Positions 61,897 to 64,000 of a DNA stretch of 64,000 bases are shown here, in pieces. Below the pieces are notes generated by a model that worked only from the letters and a program-made list of their open reading frames with translations, was not told the origin of the DNA and did no database searches. Location: contig QZKW01000044.1 of NCBI GenBank assembly GCA_003599885.1, forward strand, positions 1-64,000, written 5' to 3'. The DNA comes from Desulfobacteraceae bacterium. GTDB taxonomy: Bacteria > Desulfobacterota > Desulfobacteria > Desulfobacterales > Desulfosalsimonadaceae. The translations under genes were made by a program, and so were the position numbers. Every line of letters begins with the position of its first letter. Within the stretch, counting starts at the first letter, position 1.

Positions 61897-63810
61897 TTGA
61901 AGCAACTCATTTTAGGCACTGCGGGACATATCGACCATGGCAAGACGAGCCTGATCAAAGCAATCAGCGGTTATGACACCGACCGTCTCAAGGAAGAGAA
62001 ACTGCGCGGCATCACCATTGAACTCGGATTCGCAGCACTTGATCTTCCCAGCGGCGCGCACATCGGCATTGTTGATGTGCCGGGACATGAAAAATTCGTC
62101 AAAAACATGGTGGCCGGCGCCACAGGAATCGATGTGGTGGCCATGGTCATTGCCGCAGATGAAGGCGTCATGCCCCAAACCCGTGAACACCTTGAAATCT
62201 GTACCCTTCTCGGCATCGAATACGGTTTTATCGCGCTCACAAAAATCGACATGGTGGATCAGGAATGGGCGGAACTGGTCCAGGAAGACCTGCGATCGTT
62301 TGTGGAAGGCACCTTTCTAGAAGGTGCGCCGATCATCCCCCTGTCTTCAGTAACCGGCCAGGGCATCCCTGAATTTATCGCCACTCTGGACGATTTTTGC
62401 GCCAAAATACCCGAAAAAAAACACGGTGGATTGTTCCGTCTGCCTGTTGACCGCGTCTTTACCATCAAAGGATTCGGCACGGTCATCACCGGCACCCTGA
62501 TCTCCGGTAAAATTTCCGTGGGCGAAACCGTGATGATCTATCCGGGTGATACAAAATCCAAAATACGGGGACTTCAGGTCCATGATCAGCATGTTGAAAT
62601 GGCGGAAGCCGGCATGCGCACCGCCATCAACTTTCAGGGAATAGAAAAAGCAGTTGTCAACCGGGGAGACATTATCGCCCGTCTGGATTCCCTGAAAAAT
62701 TCATACATGCTGGATGTGGAGTTCGTTTTACTGAAAAGCAACATCAGACCGCTTAAAACCCGGGACCGGGTTCGGTTGCATACCGGCACCAGCGCCCTGC
62801 CCTGCAACATCATATTACTGGACAGGGATGAACTGAAACCCGGCGAATCGGCATTTGTTCAGCTTCGTCTGGACACCCCGGTCGCCTGCGTGAAGGACGA
62901 CCGTTTCGTCATCCGCAGCTACTCTCCGGTGCGGACCCTTGGCGGCGGCCGGATATTAAACCCGGTCCCGAACAAGCACAAACGGTTTAGACCGGAAATC
63001 ACCGCCCGCCTTCAGGAACTGGCATTCGGAGAGGACGAAACGCTGATTTCAGTCTATGCCATCGATGCCGGGTATGCCGAACTCTCCTATGCAGATTTGC
63101 CGGTTCTGACCAATCTTTCCGGCAAACAACTGGATAAAGCACTGCAATCGCTATTGTCCCAGCAAAAAATCATTCAGACGGACAAGGAAAACAGACGTTA
63201 TATTCATCAACAAACGCTTGAAGCCTTTCAACAAAAAACAACAGATATTCTTAAAGCCTATCATTCGGACCATCCCCTGAAAACCGGAATGTCCAAAGGA
63301 GAGCTCAATTCCAAATTTCCACCTGAACTGGGAGACAAGCTCTTCAACCAGATGCTTCACATGATGACAAAATCCGGCATGGTGATTCTGGTGGAGAACG
63401 CCATCAGCCTGCCCAGCCACAAGGTCACGCTCAAAGCCGACCAATCGGATATCAAGCAGAAAATCATCCAGACCTATGCCCGCGGCGGCCTTCAGCCTCC
63501 CTATTTTTCAGAGCTGGTGAAAACGCTTAACCTGGACCCGAAAGATGCAAAGAATGTTCTCATGCTTTTAATCGGCGAAGGGACAATGATAAAAGCCAAG
63601 GAAGACCTTTTTTTCCATAGTGACGCCATCGGGGATATCAAACAACGGCTGATCGAACAGATCAAATCCTCCGGCGAAATCACCACCCCCCAATTTAAAG
63701 AGATGACAGGCGCTTCAAGAAAGTATACAATCCCCCTGCTTGAATATTTTGATGACCAGAACCTGACGATCCGCATCGGTGATACCCGGAAACTCAGAAA
63801 GCAGGCTTGA
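61897..63810 (+). CDS. selB: Selenocysteine-specific translation elongation factor SelB
   Basis: About 637 residues from TTG 61897, which begins directly with the GTPase domain ([30 protein letters not shown]). G motifs: GHIDHGKT (10-17), DVPGHEKF and [16 protein letters not shown] is the SelB-type switch region, distinct from EF-Tu. Domains II and III follow, and four winged-helix repeats from about residue 370 bind the SECIS hairpin. A longer frame from 61807 would overlap the small gene upstream. It delivers Sec-tRNA to UGA codons, so the organism makes selenoproteins; no other sel gene is in the window. Confidence 0.95.
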   Translation: MKQLILGTAGHIDHGKTSLIKAISGYDTDRLKEEKLRGITIELGFAALDLPSGAHIGIVDVPGHEKFVKNMVAGATGIDVVAMVIAADEGVMPQTREHLEICTLLGIEYGFIALTKIDMVDQEWAELVQEDLRSFVEGTFLEGAPIIPLSSVTGQGIPEFIATLDDFCAKIPEKKHGGLFRLPVDRVFTIKGFGTVITGTLISGKISVGETVMIYPGDTKSKIRGLQVHDQHVEMAEAGMRTAINFQGIEKAVVNRGDIIARLDSLKNSYMLDVEFVLLKSNIRPLKTRDRVRLHTGTSALPCNIILLDRDELKPGESAFVQLRLDTPVACVKDDRFVIRSYSPVRTLGGGRILNPVPNKHKRFRPEITARLQELAFGEDETLISVYAIDAGYAELSYADLPVLTNLSGKQLDKALQSLLSQQKIIQTDKENRRYIHQQTLEAFQQKTTDILKAYHSDHPLKTGMSKGELNSKFPPELGDKLFNQMLHMMTKSGMVILVENAISLPSHKVTLKADQSDIKQKIIQTYARGGLQPPYFSELVKTLNLDPKDAKNVLMLLIGEGTMIKAKEDLFFHSDAIGDIKQRLIEQIKSSGEITTPQFKEMTGASRKYTIPLLEYFDDQNLTIRIGDTRKLRKQA

Positions 63811-63871
63811 ATTCCGACAGTTAATTCTAATTCCGGGAATTCGTATCCGGATGATCATAGGAGGAGACGCA

Positions 63872-64000
63872 ATGGAAGAATCAGTGAAGAATAACCAACC
63901 GGACAGCAATGGCAAAGACTTCCATTTTTTCGTATGGATTCGGGTTGCCGGGGCCATCGTGCTTGCTGTTGCCTTGATATGGGGCGTCATGAAGCTGATT
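63872..64000 (+). CDS. Start of a membrane protein (partial, runs out of window)
   Basis: 43 residues visible: a polar N-terminus of about 18 residues, then a transmembrane helix (IRVAGAIVLAVALIWGVMKLI). AGGAGG precedes the ATG at good spacing. It lies 61 bp after selB on the same strand. No family can be assigned from so little. Confidence 0.7.
   Translation, partial: MEESVKNNQPDSNGKDFHFFVWIRVAGAIVLAVALIWGVMKLI

Overview
The window looks like chromosomal DNA of a Desulfobacterota (deltaproteobacterial) organism of the sulfate-reducing or syntrophic type. This is a judgement from gene content: a SelB selenocysteine elongation factor, a MoxR/Bat operon, a biotin-dependent acyl-CoA carboxylase cluster with an AtuA-like protein, and RND/LolA-like/beta-barrel export operons. 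No marker gene was compared. There are no rRNA genes and no CRISPR array.

Layout. 1-12 kb: an envelope export locus of three paralogous RND permeases. One heads a minus-strand operon with a LolA-like protein, a DUF1302-like barrel and a lipoprotein; the other two read the opposite way. The shared promoter region carries two copies of one palindrome. 12-25 kb: DedA, a ZIP transporter, an HtrA protease and a MoxR-DUF58-DUF4381-BatA-BatB-TPR-BatD-BatE operon, then a lone receiver-domain protein. 25-29 kb: an IPTL-CTERM-like secreted protein, an M20 peptidase and YchJ. 28.8-34.5 kb: a second RND operon (TetR, RND, LolA-like, barrel) with a near-perfect 20-bp palindrome upstream of TetR. 34.5-36.5 kb: a crotonase-fold enzyme and a DUF2279 protein. 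36.7-41 kb: a two-gene restriction-modification system with a nuclease-methylase fusion and a specificity subunit, next to a 0.6-kb element with inverted ends. 41-51 kb: a ten-gene acyl-CoA catabolic cluster (TIGR03084 protein, acyl-CoA dehydrogenase, AtuA-like, two crotonases, BCCP, biotin carboxylase, carboxyltransferase, TetR), suggesting degradation of a branched acyl-CoA.

51.8-61.36 kb: a 9.5-kb integrative element in the 3' end of tRNA-Arg(UCG), bounded by 48-bp direct repeats with one mismatch. It carries a tyrosine integrase, paired putative arm sites at both ends, an AlpA-like regulator, a primase-helicase, a catalytic-domain-free IS1595-like zinc-ribbon protein, a tandem-HTH protein, several unrecognised genes, and palindrome-rich noncoding stretches that may be an origin or operators. 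It resembles a P4-type satellite or minimal island without recognisable virion or conjugation genes. After it come tRNA-Arg, tRNA-His, a small membrane protein, selB and the start of another membrane protein.

The main candidates for something new are the integrative element (unknown cargo and noncoding architecture), the EF-hand-bearing RND trio with its palindromic control region, and the compact restriction-modification pair.
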